A stretch of DNA of 64,000 bases. Source: Anaerohalosphaeraceae bacterium. GTDB lineage: Bacteria; Planctomycetota; Phycisphaerae; Sedimentisphaerales; Anaerohalosphaeraceae. The notes beneath the pieces were generated by a model, which saw nothing but the letters and a program-made list of their open reading frames with translations, was not told the origin of the DNA and did not search any database. Shown in pieces: positions 7,332-16,998 of this stretch. The translations under genes and the position numbers were made by a program. The DNA is taken from NCBI GenBank assembly GCA_037479115.1, contig JBBFLK010000005.1, positions 1 through 64,000 on the forward strand, read 5' to 3'. Each line of letters begins with the position of its first letter. Within the stretch, counting starts at the first letter, position 1.

Positions 7332-9530
7332 TTACTGAAGACCGCTGGCCAGCCACTTCTGAACAAAGACCGCCAGGTCCGCCAGGTCAATGCGGCAGTA
7401 CGAGGAGGCCGAATTGTCAAAGTTGAACTGGCTGCCGTCGAAATTGGGGTTCACACAGGCCGGCTTTCCGGTTACCTGTGTATAGGCGGCGGCAATCTCC
7501 TCCGGTGTCCAGGCGTAGTTGTACACCCGCAGGTCATCTATCAGACCGCCGTAGAAATTCGTCAGCACGTTCCGGTCGGCCATCGTGCGGGTCGCCCCCA
7601 ACAGAACTCCCCGCTGCCAGGCCGCATACAGAGCCGGCGTGCCGAGGATGGTATCCTCCGCCACAATTCCGCCGTCGACATAAACCCGGCCGATTGTTCC
7701 GGCTTTCCAGACCACGGTAATCATATGCCACTGATTGTCCGTGAGCATATCAAATCCGGTCATCGTCGGACGACCCTGCACCGTGACAATTTCTTCCGCT
7801 TCGCCGCGAACATTGATGCGGGCATCCGCCGTCGTGCCGCTGGGCTCCAGAGTCATCGCAAATCCGGTGGTAATGCCGTCATTGTAGTTGGTCAAAAGTC
7901 CGCCGGCTTTGGAGGCCTTCACCCAGCAGGTGATGGTGCCTTCATCCAGCCCTCCGCCGATGCCGCCGGCCAATGGCCCGGCCTTCGGATAGGCCGATGT
8001 GCCGAAATCCACATATTGGCTGACGCCGTTCAGCTGGAGGGCATAGCCTCCCTGAATGCGGTCGGTCGTAAAGACCGGAACGGCCTGGCTCGGATCCGGC
8101 AGCGACAGGTCAAATGCCTGACCGTGGTTGCCTTCGCCGCTGGAGTCATTGAGGTTGTTTTCAAAGCCGTACGCCGCCACCAGCCGTCCGACCGTCAGGG
8201 AAACCACATTTGAATAAACATCGGGCTTCGGACCGCCGCCGCTTTGAGTCGCCTCGTTCCAGATGCGGCAGTAATAATGCCCCTGATTGGATACGGAAGC
8301 ATTCAGAATCGACAGGGTCGGGGAATTGCCGCCGACCGGCGTATCCGAAGCGTCAATCTGGGCATCCGCCGAATAGTACCACTGATAGCTCACAGGCGAT
8401 ACGCTGAACACGGAAACACTGAAGGCCGGAGACAGCGACTGGCCCAGACGCACCGAGGTCGAAACCGGCTGCGTCTGGATAATCGGCTCCATGCTGATGG
8501 TCTCAAAAGTCCACGTCGGACCGACGATATTGTTCGGGTCGCCCGGCGGATACACGCCTCCCTGTCCGTTGTCCAGCCCATGTTCAATCTTCCAGACGTA
8601 TTTGCCGCTGGCCTTCAGAGGCGGCGTGGGCATATAGGAAGCTGTCAGGCTGCCGCCGACCTGCTCGACCGCCGCCGTGTAATACAGATTCGGGTCTGTG
8701 GATGTGTTCTGATTCTTAGACAGATACACATAATGCTTGCGAATCAGCGGGTTGACCTGGGACATGTTGTTCGGGTTGACACCCACATTCCACGAAAGCA
8801 CCAGGTCCACATCCCCGGAGGTGCCGATGGGAATCCCAACCTGGGCTGCATTATGGGCCGGATTGGGATTGTGCGGAGAAAATTCCGCCCGTACAATCCG
8901 CAGATTGTCCACGCTGCCGACCACACCGGTGCTGCGAACATCGGCATAGATGCCCACGACCGTCGCGGCATTCGGCGTTGCGGGCGTCCGGGTCACCAGG
9001 ATATTGCGAACTCCGCCGGAATACCAGCCGACTTCAAAGGTATTGACGGCGACGCGGGCGATAAAGAGCTGGTCAATCGCCGGGGAAGCACCGCCCACCA
9101 GATTGTACTCCGTTGTCCCGTCAAAACCGCGGGAAAACAGCTGGCCGTTGTTGCGGCGGTACACGGCAATATAATCCCGGCGGACAAACCGCTGCGGAGT
9201 GGTACCGCCTACATACAGGCCGATATCCTGCGTGCCTGTATATTCGGGAATAACATCGACCTGAAGTTCATCACCGATTTCCAGAGCCAGACCGCTGCGG
9301 ATAAACGCATGCTGCTCAATGCCGTCATAGGTGGTCGTCTGAATCTGAAGCCGTCCGTTGACAATCTGCCAGCTGCTGACGTTGGAAGCTCCGCCGTTGT
9401 TGTCCAGAATCACCGTATGCGTCCAGGCCCCCAAGCCGCCGCTGAAGTCATCAATCAAACGGGAAGGGACATACGCGGATGCCGCAGCAGCCCACAATCC
9501 TGCCAGCAAAATTCCAATACTTCGCTTCAT
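7332..9530 (-). CDS. Secreted LamG-dockerin-like protein with fibronectin/Ig-like regions
   Basis: A 732-aa exported protein. I chose ATG 9530 because GGAGG ends 7 nt upstream; an ATG one codon earlier is nearly as good. Order of parts: signal peptide; a jelly-roll ectodomain (to about residue 210) matching the PEP-CTERM protein at 6464; a surface Ig/Fn3-like region (HNPNPAHNAAQVGIPIG to PTWTFETISM); an Ig-like domain (YYCRIWNEA); LamG (VAAYGFENNLNDSSG to DDLRVYNYAWTPEE); and a C-terminal dockerin-like half (CRIDLADLAVFVQKWL). It is the first gene after FecR in module 1. It is very similar in layout to the protein at 19552-21813. The function is probably glycan binding or display; no enzyme motif was seen. 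Confidence 0.87.
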   Translation of the reverse strand: MKRSIGILLAGLWAAAASAYVPSRLIDDFSGGLGAWTHTVILDNNGGASNVSSWQIVNGRLQIQTTTYDGIEQHAFIRSGLALEIGDELQVDVIPEYTGTQDIGLYVGGTTPQRFVRRDYIAVYRRNNGQLFSRGFDGTTEYNLVGGASPAIDQLFIARVAVNTFEVGWYSGGVRNILVTRTPATPNAATVVGIYADVRSTGVVGSVDNLRIVRAEFSPHNPNPAHNAAQVGIPIGTSGDVDLVLSWNVGVNPNNMSQVNPLIRKHYVYLSKNQNTSTDPNLYYTAAVEQVGGSLTASYMPTPPLKASGKYVWKIEHGLDNGQGGVYPPGDPNNIVGPTWTFETISMEPIIQTQPVSTSVRLGQSLSPAFSVSVFSVSPVSYQWYYSADAQIDASDTPVGGNSPTLSILNASVSNQGHYYCRIWNEATQSGGGPKPDVYSNVVSLTVGRLVAAYGFENNLNDSSGEGNHGQAFDLSLPDPSQAVPVFTTDRIQGGYALQLNGVSQYVDFGTSAYPKAGPLAGGIGGGLDEGTITCWVKASKAGGLLTNYNDGITTGFAMTLEPSGTTADARINVRGEAEEIVTVQGRPTMTGFDMLTDNQWHMITVVWKAGTIGRVYVDGGIVAEDTILGTPALYAAWQRGVLLGATRTMADRNVLTNFYGGLIDDLRVYNYAWTPEEIAAAYTQVTGKPACVNPNFDGSQFNFDNSASSYCRIDLADLAVFVQKWLASGLQ

Positions 9531-9570
9531 CATACATCCTCCATACAAACAAGGTTATAATTCTTTTGCT

Positions 9571-11253
9571 CTATTCCTGCAGTTCAAGATACGGTTCGGC
9601 AAACAGTGTCCAGTCGCCGTTATTGGTTTTGTCGCGGCCCTGCGTCGTCGCCAGCGTCAGGAACTGGTCTTCGGGCCCGATGTCCACGGCAATCGAACAG
9701 GCCGGCTCGCCGGGTGTCATATTCTCCTGCGCAAAGCGCACCCTGCCGTCCACCAGCACATAAAAGGAGGCGGTCGGCTCCGGCGGAAAATGCGGGTACT
9801 GCTTCATAATCTCCCAGTAATCGCGATAGGTCTCCGACAATCCGCACAGGGCTGTAAACCGCCGGATATCCATCTTTGTATAGCTGCGAATCGCCTGAAG
9901 ATTAAACGTCACCCCCTGATTGCTGCTCAGATAGATGGCCGGCCTGTCCGGTGTGCCGTATTCTCTGCCGTTCAGCCGCAGCTGATGACGGGGCACTTTG
10001 ACCGTCAGGGCAATCTGATGCCAGGCTCCGTTGAGCACACCCAGCCAGTAGCGGCCGTTGGTCGGTTCAAAGTCAAACGTCAGCCCGTTGGAGTTGATCT
10101 GCGAGCGGCCGTTCGGAATAAAAACGCCGTCCACAAAAAGACTGGAGCGGACCGGCACATACTGTTTGGGTCCCTCCGCCGATGTAAACGTCTCCAGCAA
10201 ATCAATCTTGCCCTGATAATCGATGCCGGCATTCAACCGGCCGGTTCCAAACCCGTTGCCGCCGCCGACAATATCCGCCAGATTGACGCGCTGCCCTCTC
10301 CAGACAAACTGCGTCTGGGGCTGAAGCCGGCGGACAAATCCCTCTTTCCTGAAGGCAACATCCTGCACTGTTCCGGCGGTATTGACGGCTTTGGCGGAGC
10401 CCTCCCGAACCTCCACCTGTGTCTTGGTTGTCCCGGCGGTGCCGGAAATCAGCATCGTTTTGCCGGACATCACATGCACTTCCATCCCGTCTGAATCGGT
10501 TTTGACTCCGAATTCCGTCCCCAAATCGATAATTTTGGAAAATGGCGTACTGACCGTAAATCCAATCGCTGTCTTGGGGACGGAGGCAAACAGCCGGCCG
10601 TGACGGAGCTCAATCTGGTCATCCGTCAGAACCGTAAATTGAGCCGGGCCTTCCAGCACCACCCGGCTGCCGTTGTCAAACCGAATGACGGCAATGCCCT
10701 CCCGCAGCCACACAGGGTCCATCTGGGTGTTCAGCCGCATTCCCTCCCGGATGCCCCGTTCCGGCGAATCCCAGCGGGCGTTCATCGTCTCTATGATTGT
10801 GGCGACCTCTCTGCCTCTTCCGGCCGGGGACAAAAACGCATAAGCAATCAAAAACACCAGCGCCGCCGCGGACAGCAGCAAAGCGTACAGGGAAAACTTG
10901 CTGACCGCCGTCGGCGCAGAGGATGCCGGCCTTCGTTCCGGTTCCGGCAAAACGGGGGCCGGTCTTGCCACCTCCACCGCCTCGGCCTGCTGCTCGAAGG
11001 CCGACAGAGCCAGCCACAGCGACGTTTCCAGAACCGGCGAAACTGTCTGCTCCGGCAAATCCACAATCGCAATATCGCCCGGCTGCGTCAGGGCGGAATA
11101 CTGCATCATATATTCGACATAGTACTCCCGTGCCTCCGGGTCTTCCCGAAGCCATCGGGCCAGACGCTCTTTCTGCTCCGGAGTACTGACCCCTTCGAGC
11201 ATCAGCACAATCAGTTCACTGAGCTGATATTCCGCAGCAATATCTTTCTTCAT
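9571..11253 (-). CDS. FecR-like membrane regulator with C-terminal NPCBM-like domain
   Basis: A 560-aa protein, the probable anti-sigma partner of the overlapping ECF sigma factor. The ATG at 11253 makes an ATGA overlap with the sigma stop; a GTG at 11265 is an alternative. The cytoplasmic N-terminus (to about 115) resembles anti-sigma zinc-finger-less FecR N-termini of planctomycetes. One membrane segment follows (LYALLLSAAALVFLIAYAFL). The periplasmic FecR core has VVLEGPAQFTV, HGRLFASVP and GFTVSTPFSKIIDLGTEFGV. The C-terminal quarter ends in a jelly-roll with the NPCBM/NEW2-like pattern VLVDGRVRFAQ...DQFLTLATTQG, a likely sugar-sensing module. The same layout recurs at 40024-41697. Confidence 0.88.
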   Translation of the reverse strand: MKKDIAAEYQLSELIVLMLEGVSTPEQKERLARWLREDPEAREYYVEYMMQYSALTQPGDIAIVDLPEQTVSPVLETSLWLALSAFEQQAEAVEVARPAPVLPEPERRPASSAPTAVSKFSLYALLLSAAALVFLIAYAFLSPAGRGREVATIIETMNARWDSPERGIREGMRLNTQMDPVWLREGIAVIRFDNGSRVVLEGPAQFTVLTDDQIELRHGRLFASVPKTAIGFTVSTPFSKIIDLGTEFGVKTDSDGMEVHVMSGKTMLISGTAGTTKTQVEVREGSAKAVNTAGTVQDVAFRKEGFVRRLQPQTQFVWRGQRVNLADIVGGGNGFGTGRLNAGIDYQGKIDLLETFTSAEGPKQYVPVRSSLFVDGVFIPNGRSQINSNGLTFDFEPTNGRYWLGVLNGAWHQIALTVKVPRHQLRLNGREYGTPDRPAIYLSSNQGVTFNLQAIRSYTKMDIRRFTALCGLSETYRDYWEIMKQYPHFPPEPTASFYVLVDGRVRFAQENMTPGEPACSIAVDIGPEDQFLTLATTQGRDKTNNGDWTLFAEPYLELQE

Positions 11254-11789
11254 CGGAAACCCCACTGATGAATCGTCTGGTTGACGCAGCGGTGGAGCAC
11301 AGTATGAATGCGGGCCAGCGCTTTATAAAGTCCCTGCACCGGCCGTTCAATCCGTTCGGCCAGCTCGGTAATCTTCAGCCCCTGCTCATAGCGAATCTCA
11401 ATCAGCTTTTTGTCCCGCTTGTCCAGTTTCTTCAGGCACTCCTGCAGGGCGCTGATGCGAACCTTCATCTCGTCCATTTTCTGATGATAACAGTCCGAAA
11501 TCTGCGTCAGGAGTGATTCATCAAACAGTTCTTCATCCCGGCTTTTGGATTTGAAATAATTCAGAATCTTAAACCGGGCGATTTTAATCCCCCAGGCCCC
11601 GAAGTTGGTGCCGCGTTCGAACTCATCAAACCGTTCCCACATCAGGGTCATCGTTTCCTGCATAATATCGTCTGCATCAGGACAGTTGCGGACCATCGAA
11701 AGAATATAGGCATAAATCACCTTCTGGCTGTTCATCAGCAGCTTGAAAAATTCATCACTTCGAGATTGTTCTCGCCTTTCGAGGTCCAT
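11250..11789 (-). CDS. ECF sigma factor, planctomycete type
   Basis: A 179-aa ECF sigma-70 protein. Region 2 is clear (YILSMVRNCPDADDIMQETMTLMW, then FGAWGIKIARFKILNYF), and so is region 4 (LKKLDKRDKKLIEIRYEQGLKITELAERIERPVQGLYKALARI). The spacing and sequence are those of the Rhodopirellula/Verrucomicrobium subfamily. It heads module 1 and overlaps its FecR partner by 4 nt, so the two are translationally coupled. The 234 bp upstream hold no confident promoter. Likely targets are the secreted-protein genes that follow, by position only. Confidence 0.93.
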   Translation of the reverse strand: MDLERREQSRSDEFFKLLMNSQKVIYAYILSMVRNCPDADDIMQETMTLMWERFDEFERGTNFGAWGIKIARFKILNYFKSKSRDEELFDESLLTQISDCYHQKMDEMKVRISALQECLKKLDKRDKKLIEIRYEQGLKITELAERIERPVQGLYKALARIHTVLHRCVNQTIHQWGFR

Positions 11790-12023
11790 AAAGTCCCTTC
11801 AGAATGGTCAGACCCCACCGATTCCCTAAATTATTTCTTCATTTTAAAAAACTGGAGGGTCGAATTTGAAAAAAACTCGCTAGATAGGCTGTCCAAGGTC
11901 CGATAAACGCAAAAAGGGCTATAAAAATGGGTCTATTGACCTAAAAAACAAGGTTAGTCCGGAAAAGTACCGAGCCGGAATGAAACTTTTTTTGAACAGC
12001 TGCTAAAGAAAAACCCTGAAAAA

Positions 12024-15000
12024 TTACAAACAGAAAGGATTAGCTGGGTCGCTGCAGTCCAACCATTGACGCACAAAGAGAGCTAAATCGTCCAGATTAA
12101 TTACTCCATCTAACGTCAGGTCGGCCGGACGGGTCGGCTGCGGGATAACCTGATACGGTTGTCCTTGTGCCAGGAAAAGCAGTTGTGCCTCCGTGAGGGC
12201 TGTATCATAAATTCGGACTTCGTCGATATTGCCTATCCAGTTTCGTGTGGAGGTTGCATTCACGCGGCTGCCTATATAAACCGGGTCGCTGGAGGTATTC
12301 ACCGGCCCTGCCGAAGATTCGGCTTCCAGCCGGCCGTCAATATACAATTGAATCCGGCTGCCGGTATAGACCCCCGCAATATGATGCCATTGCCCGTCCA
12401 GAACCGGCGTCGTTCCGTTGGCCTGATACTCTCCGCCGCCGGCCTGATTGAAATGAAATGAAACGGAATTGGTTTCATTATTGCGAATCAGCCGCCAGGC
12501 ATTGACTCCCTTGGTCACCACAGAGGCCCATGGGTCGGTCATTCCGCTGCTTTTGACCCAGGCACAGACCGTCGCCCCCGCTGACAAATGAAGTCCCGCA
12601 CTGTTCTGGCAATTCAAATAGCTGGTTCCGGCGGCCCCATTAAAATACACCGACTGCCCCGCCCGTCCGGCGTCAAAAACCGGGCTGCCTCCTGAAACGG
12701 CATTGTACCCGTTTCCTGTCACATCCTGAAATGTTCCTTCCATCGGCCAGTAAGCAATCAGCCCGCTGGTCCCCGGGTCCGTCGGCTGGATGGTCTGGCG
12801 GTAATCCTCCATCCATTGACGAGCCATTTCCTGCAAATCATACAAATCCACTCGGCAGTCAGGCTGCCCCTGCGGACCGTCAAAATCGCAAGAATAGCCG
12901 CAGTTGACGGAGCGCCAAAAGGCACAATCGGGCGACAGGTTTGTATAGAACTTGACTTCATAAAAACTCGTCCAGGTCGGATACGGGCCGGTGTTGCCGT
13001 ATCCGTTGATTCGGATATAGCGGGCTGTCGTGTCCGGAATATCAAACTCCTCCAGGCCGCGCGTGGTTCCGCTGCTCTGAGCCGATGAAATCAGCGGAAT
13101 CCATGTGCTCTGGTCATCCGAGGCCTCCACGCCGAACGTATAGCGCCGCTGCTCGCCCAGATAAAAAGCAATGGCAATCTTCTCAACGCTCTGCGGCGAG
13201 CCGAAATCAAACAGAATCCAGGGATAATTATTGCCCGCCCAACGGGTAGTCAGATTGCCGTCCACAGCATTCTGCGGCGGATTGGCCGTTTCATAATGGC
13301 TGGCCGAAACCGCCGCCACTGCCAGTGTATTGTCAATCTCAAACCGCCAAATGCAGGAATCTTCATATTCCTGACCGCCGGAGACCCCCACCGCCCGGAT
13401 TTCATTCTCCCCGACTTTCAGATGAATCGTTTCCTCCCACAGGAAAATATGGTCGCTGCTCGTGCGGGAGCCGTACGAGCGGCCGTTGACGAACAGCTCC
13501 ACCGACTCACAGTTGGAATAGACCTTGACATATTTCGGGCAGGTGGTGCGAGGCGTAAAGCGTCTTCCGGTGATATAGACCATCGGCTCCGTCGTCCAGT
13601 TGGCCTTGTACCAGTAAAAGGCATCCTTCTTCAGCGTCCGGTCGCGGGTCACCATCCCTTTGTCATTCAGGCCGGGCTGGCCGCCTTCATTGCGGCTGTC
13701 CACGGCAAAATCAAACCCGTTCCAAATGGTCTTGCACCACAGAAACGGCCGTTCTTTCATCGCCTTCCAATAGATTTCGTGAAACGTGCATTGATACTCC
13801 TCCGGATGCCACGGACCGCCGGGAGAAGGCCAGGCGGCGTATTCCTCATGCTGATAGGGATTGGCGCCGGCCCCATATTCCATAATCCCGATTTTGTCGC
13901 CTGAGCGGCTGGAATGGATGCTGTCCGCCCAAACAGCAATATAAGAAGCAGGCGTGCCGCCGTACCAGCCGAAATACCGGTTGTAGCCCAGTGTATCCGC
14001 GATATACGACCAGGCCGCCGTATCCGATGTGTTGTTGTGAGCCACGGAGGTCAGGCGGGTCGGGTCTTCCGCTCTGGCCAGATTGTGCAGCTGCTGGATA
14101 ATACTCTCTGAACCGCTGGTTGTCAGTTCGTTATAAAGCAGCCAGAAACACACCGATGGATGATTGTAGTTCTGACGAATCAGCTCCCGCAGCTGGTCTT
14201 TACAATTTTCAATAAATGCCGTTGTAAAAACCACGCTGTCCACAATCGGAATTTCCGTTGAAAGAATGATTCCGAACTCATCGGCCAGCTCATAGACCTT
14301 TTTGGCGTGCTGGTAGTGGCTGAGCCGAATCCAGCTGCATCCCATCTCCGCCATCAGCTGCATATCCTCCAGCCGGTCTTCATCGCTGATGGCCCGTCCT
14401 TTGTTTGTACGGTCTTCGTGAATGGCGACACCGTGCAGGTCCAGATACTCTCCGTTCAAAAAGAACCCTTCATCGGCATCCACCCGAAAGAAGCGGAATC
14501 CGAGCGGCTGGCGGACGGCATCCGCAATCACCCCATCCGCTTCAATCTCCGTCAGGACGGAATACAAATACGGGTCTTTTCGCCCATTCCACAGACGGGG
14601 CTGGAGGATTTGGGTATTCATTACGACCGTCTGCGTGGTTCCCGCCGGAATCGTCTGGAGCGACTGAAGCGTAACGACAGGATTCTGCTCGGCATCATAA
14701 ATCTTTGCCCGCACCGTTACCGTTCGGGCGGCAGCGGCGGCATTCCGGACCAGCACCTTCACCTGCAAATCCGCCGAAGCGGCGCTGACATTGGTCGGAG
14801 TCAGATAAACCCCCGGCGAGGCATAATCCAAAAGCGTGATATGAACCGGCTCCGTAACCACCAGCCGCACCGGCCGGCAGATTCCGCCGTACTGATTAAA
14901 ATCGCCCGACAGCGGGGCAATCTGGATGGAACTCGAATTGTCCGCCCGTACGGCAATCACATTCTCCGCACCGAAAATCACCTGATTGGTGATGTCAAAG

Positions 15001-15380
15001 CAAAAAGCCGCATACGCCCCCAGATGCGTCCCGACCAGCGTGCCGTTGCAATAGACATCGGCCTTTTTGCCCACCGATTCGAAATACAGATACACCCGCC
15101 TGCCGGAATAGTCGGCGGGAATCGTCAGGCGTTTGCGGTACCAGGCCGGACCGCGGTAATAATTGCTGCCGCCGTCCTGCCCGTCGAGGGCATTATAGGT
15201 ATGCGGAACCGTCACAACAGACCAGCCGGAATCGTCAAAACCCGGCTCGGCCGCTCCGGCGGCATCGGCTCGGTAAAAACGCCAGGAGTCATTGATTGGG
15301 ATGTCAAGCCGGTCCGCCCAACTCTGTTGAACCAGACCGCCGGCCAACACCACAGCCCAGACCTGTACCCATTTTCTCAC
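12024..15380 (-). CDS. Glycoside hydrolase family 2 with discoidin, LamG and two dockerin-like motifs
   Basis: An 1118-aa exported enzyme. GTG at 15380, 23 nt after the upstream stop and with AAGGA 9-10 nt before it, gives a good signal peptide (MRKWVQVWAVVLAGGLVQQS). GH2 parts in order: sugar-binding jelly roll (about 23-190), Ig-like domain, TIM barrel (about 300-580). The predicted acid/base is Glu418 in WLLYNELT and the nucleophile Glu501 in GIMEYGAG. Then come a GH2 C-terminal Ig-like domain, an F5/8 discoidin domain (NAVDGNLTTRWAG), a dockerin-like half (DCRVDLYDLQEMARQW), a LamG domain and a second dockerin-like half (VINLDDLALFVRQWL). Beta-galactosidase or beta-glucuronidase-like activity is likely; the substrate cannot be fixed. 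The LamG module is closely related to that of the GH105 two genes upstream. Confidence 0.88.
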   Translation of the reverse strand: MRKWVQVWAVVLAGGLVQQSWADRLDIPINDSWRFYRADAAGAAEPGFDDSGWSVVTVPHTYNALDGQDGGSNYYRGPAWYRKRLTIPADYSGRRVYLYFESVGKKADVYCNGTLVGTHLGAYAAFCFDITNQVIFGAENVIAVRADNSSSIQIAPLSGDFNQYGGICRPVRLVVTEPVHITLLDYASPGVYLTPTNVSAASADLQVKVLVRNAAAAARTVTVRAKIYDAEQNPVVTLQSLQTIPAGTTQTVVMNTQILQPRLWNGRKDPYLYSVLTEIEADGVIADAVRQPLGFRFFRVDADEGFFLNGEYLDLHGVAIHEDRTNKGRAISDEDRLEDMQLMAEMGCSWIRLSHYQHAKKVYELADEFGIILSTEIPIVDSVVFTTAFIENCKDQLRELIRQNYNHPSVCFWLLYNELTTSGSESIIQQLHNLARAEDPTRLTSVAHNNTSDTAAWSYIADTLGYNRYFGWYGGTPASYIAVWADSIHSSRSGDKIGIMEYGAGANPYQHEEYAAWPSPGGPWHPEEYQCTFHEIYWKAMKERPFLWCKTIWNGFDFAVDSRNEGGQPGLNDKGMVTRDRTLKKDAFYWYKANWTTEPMVYITGRRFTPRTTCPKYVKVYSNCESVELFVNGRSYGSRTSSDHIFLWEETIHLKVGENEIRAVGVSGGQEYEDSCIWRFEIDNTLAVAAVSASHYETANPPQNAVDGNLTTRWAGNNYPWILFDFGSPQSVEKIAIAFYLGEQRRYTFGVEASDDQSTWIPLISSAQSSGTTRGLEEFDIPDTTARYIRINGYGNTGPYPTWTSFYEVKFYTNLSPDCAFWRSVNCGYSCDFDGPQGQPDCRVDLYDLQEMARQWMEDYRQTIQPTDPGTSGLIAYWPMEGTFQDVTGNGYNAVSGGSPVFDAGRAGQSVYFNGAAGTSYLNCQNSAGLHLSAGATVCAWVKSSGMTDPWASVVTKGVNAWRLIRNNETNSVSFHFNQAGGGEYQANGTTPVLDGQWHHIAGVYTGSRIQLYIDGRLEAESSAGPVNTSSDPVYIGSRVNATSTRNWIGNIDEVRIYDTALTEAQLLFLAQGQPYQVIPQPTRPADLTLDGVINLDDLALFVRQWLDCSDPANPFCL

Positions 15381-15403
15381 AGGAGATTTTCCTTTCCGGG
15401 GCT

Positions 15404-16975
15404 TTACTGGACAGAGGGCGGATAAAGCCCTTCCGACAGCCAGTAATCCATGATTCCGACGATATCGTTTAAATCCACCACACAGTCCCAATTCAAATCC
15501 ATCTCTTCCGGATACGGATTCATACAGCGGGCCGTCTGCTGAAACAAAGCCAGGATTTCCGCATCGGTCAGGGCATAATCATAGATTCGGATTTCGTCCA
15601 TCATTCCCTGATAATACGCATCTGCGGACCAGTTGCTCCGGCCGATGTAGTTTTTCGTCCGCCGTACTCCCCAGGGCCAGGTGGTCGTACCGGTCTGAAT
15701 AACTTGCCCGTTCTTGTAAATCTTCGCAGCACCGGAGGGATTCACGGTTGCGGCAAAAAACTGCCAGCGGTTTAATTCGATGGCGTTGGAAGCCGTGACC
15801 GTACCGTCGGAGGTATCCCTGCCGTAGACCTTAAACATCAGGTTATTGCTGGTTCCAACCCGGGCGAAGATAATATTGTTGGCCGCCTCCCCGTTGCCCA
15901 GGTCAATAAAGCGGGCATAGTTTTTAACGGCGGTCGGCCTGGCCCACAGGGCCACGGTAAACCCATTGTCAAACTCATCAAATCCGGCCGGCAGCTCGAT
16001 GTAATCATCCACCCCGTCGAACTTCAGAGCCGTCCCCAGATTGCCGTTGACACGTCCGCTGTCAAAAGTAAAACCGCCCCTGAGAGTCCCGTGCATTCCC
16101 TTGCCGCTGGAGTCAAAGGCCGTGGTTCCGCTCCCTTCATCCAGCGTCCAGCGTCCAATCATCTCTTTGACGGTATCCTGAATGCGCTGCCAGACCCGCA
16201 CCCAGTCAATCTTCATCTGAACCAGCGAACTGGTCGGTGCCGGCCAGGTAGCCGGATTGGGATTGGCCCAGACCTGGCCGCTCCAGTCCCCGCCGACATA
16301 GTAATCCAGAATCAGATACATGCTGCCGAAATTGTTGGAGGGCTCAAAATCATTCAGACTGCGGACAAAACTGTTGTTGAAGTAATACGCCACATACCAC
16401 GGACGCCAGTCCAGCGCATAAATATTATATCCGGAAGACAGGTCGCTGCTCCTCCAATGCGTGCCCATGCTCGACTGGTTTGACCCCCAGTGTATATTGG
16501 AAATATAGCGGTACCGCTGATTGTTGTCGCCTTCCACATCATCCAGCGGAAACTCGGCGATATCAATCTCCGGCGGCCAGCCGTCCGAGAGCATCCAGAA
16601 ATTGGCCCAGGAGCCCCGGGCACCGGGCATTTTAATCCGCGCCTCCACATATCCGTATTTGAAACGGAACTTGCTGTAGCCGGTGGAAATTGCCCCTGAC
16701 GTAAACGAATAGCCCTGATACGATTCCGCCTTGGCCGTTATCGTCAGCACTCCGTCGGCCACTGTGATATTCTCATCCCGGTTGTAGGCAAGCCCCTTAA
16801 AGGTCCGCCCCCACGGGTGCTGGCTGATCCATTTGGAACGGTCCAGGGCGATTCCGTCAAACTCATCATTGAAAACCAGTTTCCAGCTGTATCCCGGTCC
16901 GGGCGGCGGGTCTGCTGGAACAGACAAAGAAAGCATCCCCAGCCAGAAAGACAGCCCCAAAAGAACCTTCCTCAT
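15404..16975 (-). CDS. Glycoside hydrolase family 16 with LamG and dockerin-like tail
   Basis: A 523-aa exported enzyme starting at ATG 16975 with a GGGGTGG ribosome site and a signal peptide ending near VPADP. The GH16 domain (about 25-275) carries the catalytic EIDIAE motif (Glu136, Asp138, Glu141) and the usual end DWVRVWQ. A LamG domain (WTLDEGSGTTAFDSSGKG to DEIRIYDYALTDAEI) and a dockerin-like half (CVVDLNDIVGIMDYWL) follow. GH16 members cleave beta-1,3 or beta-1,4 galactans and glucans (agar, porphyran, carrageenan, laminarin); the subfamily is not clear from motifs alone. Placement between GH2 and GH105 genes suggests an algal or plant galactan or uronate-containing polymer. Confidence 0.88.
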   Translation of the reverse strand: MRKVLLGLSFWLGMLSLSVPADPPPGPGYSWKLVFNDEFDGIALDRSKWISQHPWGRTFKGLAYNRDENITVADGVLTITAKAESYQGYSFTSGAISTGYSKFRFKYGYVEARIKMPGARGSWANFWMLSDGWPPEIDIAEFPLDDVEGDNNQRYRYISNIHWGSNQSSMGTHWRSSDLSSGYNIYALDWRPWYVAYYFNNSFVRSLNDFEPSNNFGSMYLILDYYVGGDWSGQVWANPNPATWPAPTSSLVQMKIDWVRVWQRIQDTVKEMIGRWTLDEGSGTTAFDSSGKGMHGTLRGGFTFDSGRVNGNLGTALKFDGVDDYIELPAGFDEFDNGFTVALWARPTAVKNYARFIDLGNGEAANNIIFARVGTSNNLMFKVYGRDTSDGTVTASNAIELNRWQFFAATVNPSGAAKIYKNGQVIQTGTTTWPWGVRRTKNYIGRSNWSADAYYQGMMDEIRIYDYALTDAEILALFQQTARCMNPYPEEMDLNWDCVVDLNDIVGIMDYWLSEGLYPPSVQ

Positions 16976-16998
16976 AACCACCCCATCAAAAAAAATAG

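Noticed and set aside
7143-9560. Long open frames on the plus strand opposite the LamG and PEP-CTERM genes (7143-8213, 8244-9560)
   Set aside because: They mirror strong minus-strand genes with signal peptides and domains, have no ribosome sites or domain patterns, and arise from GC-rich codon use.
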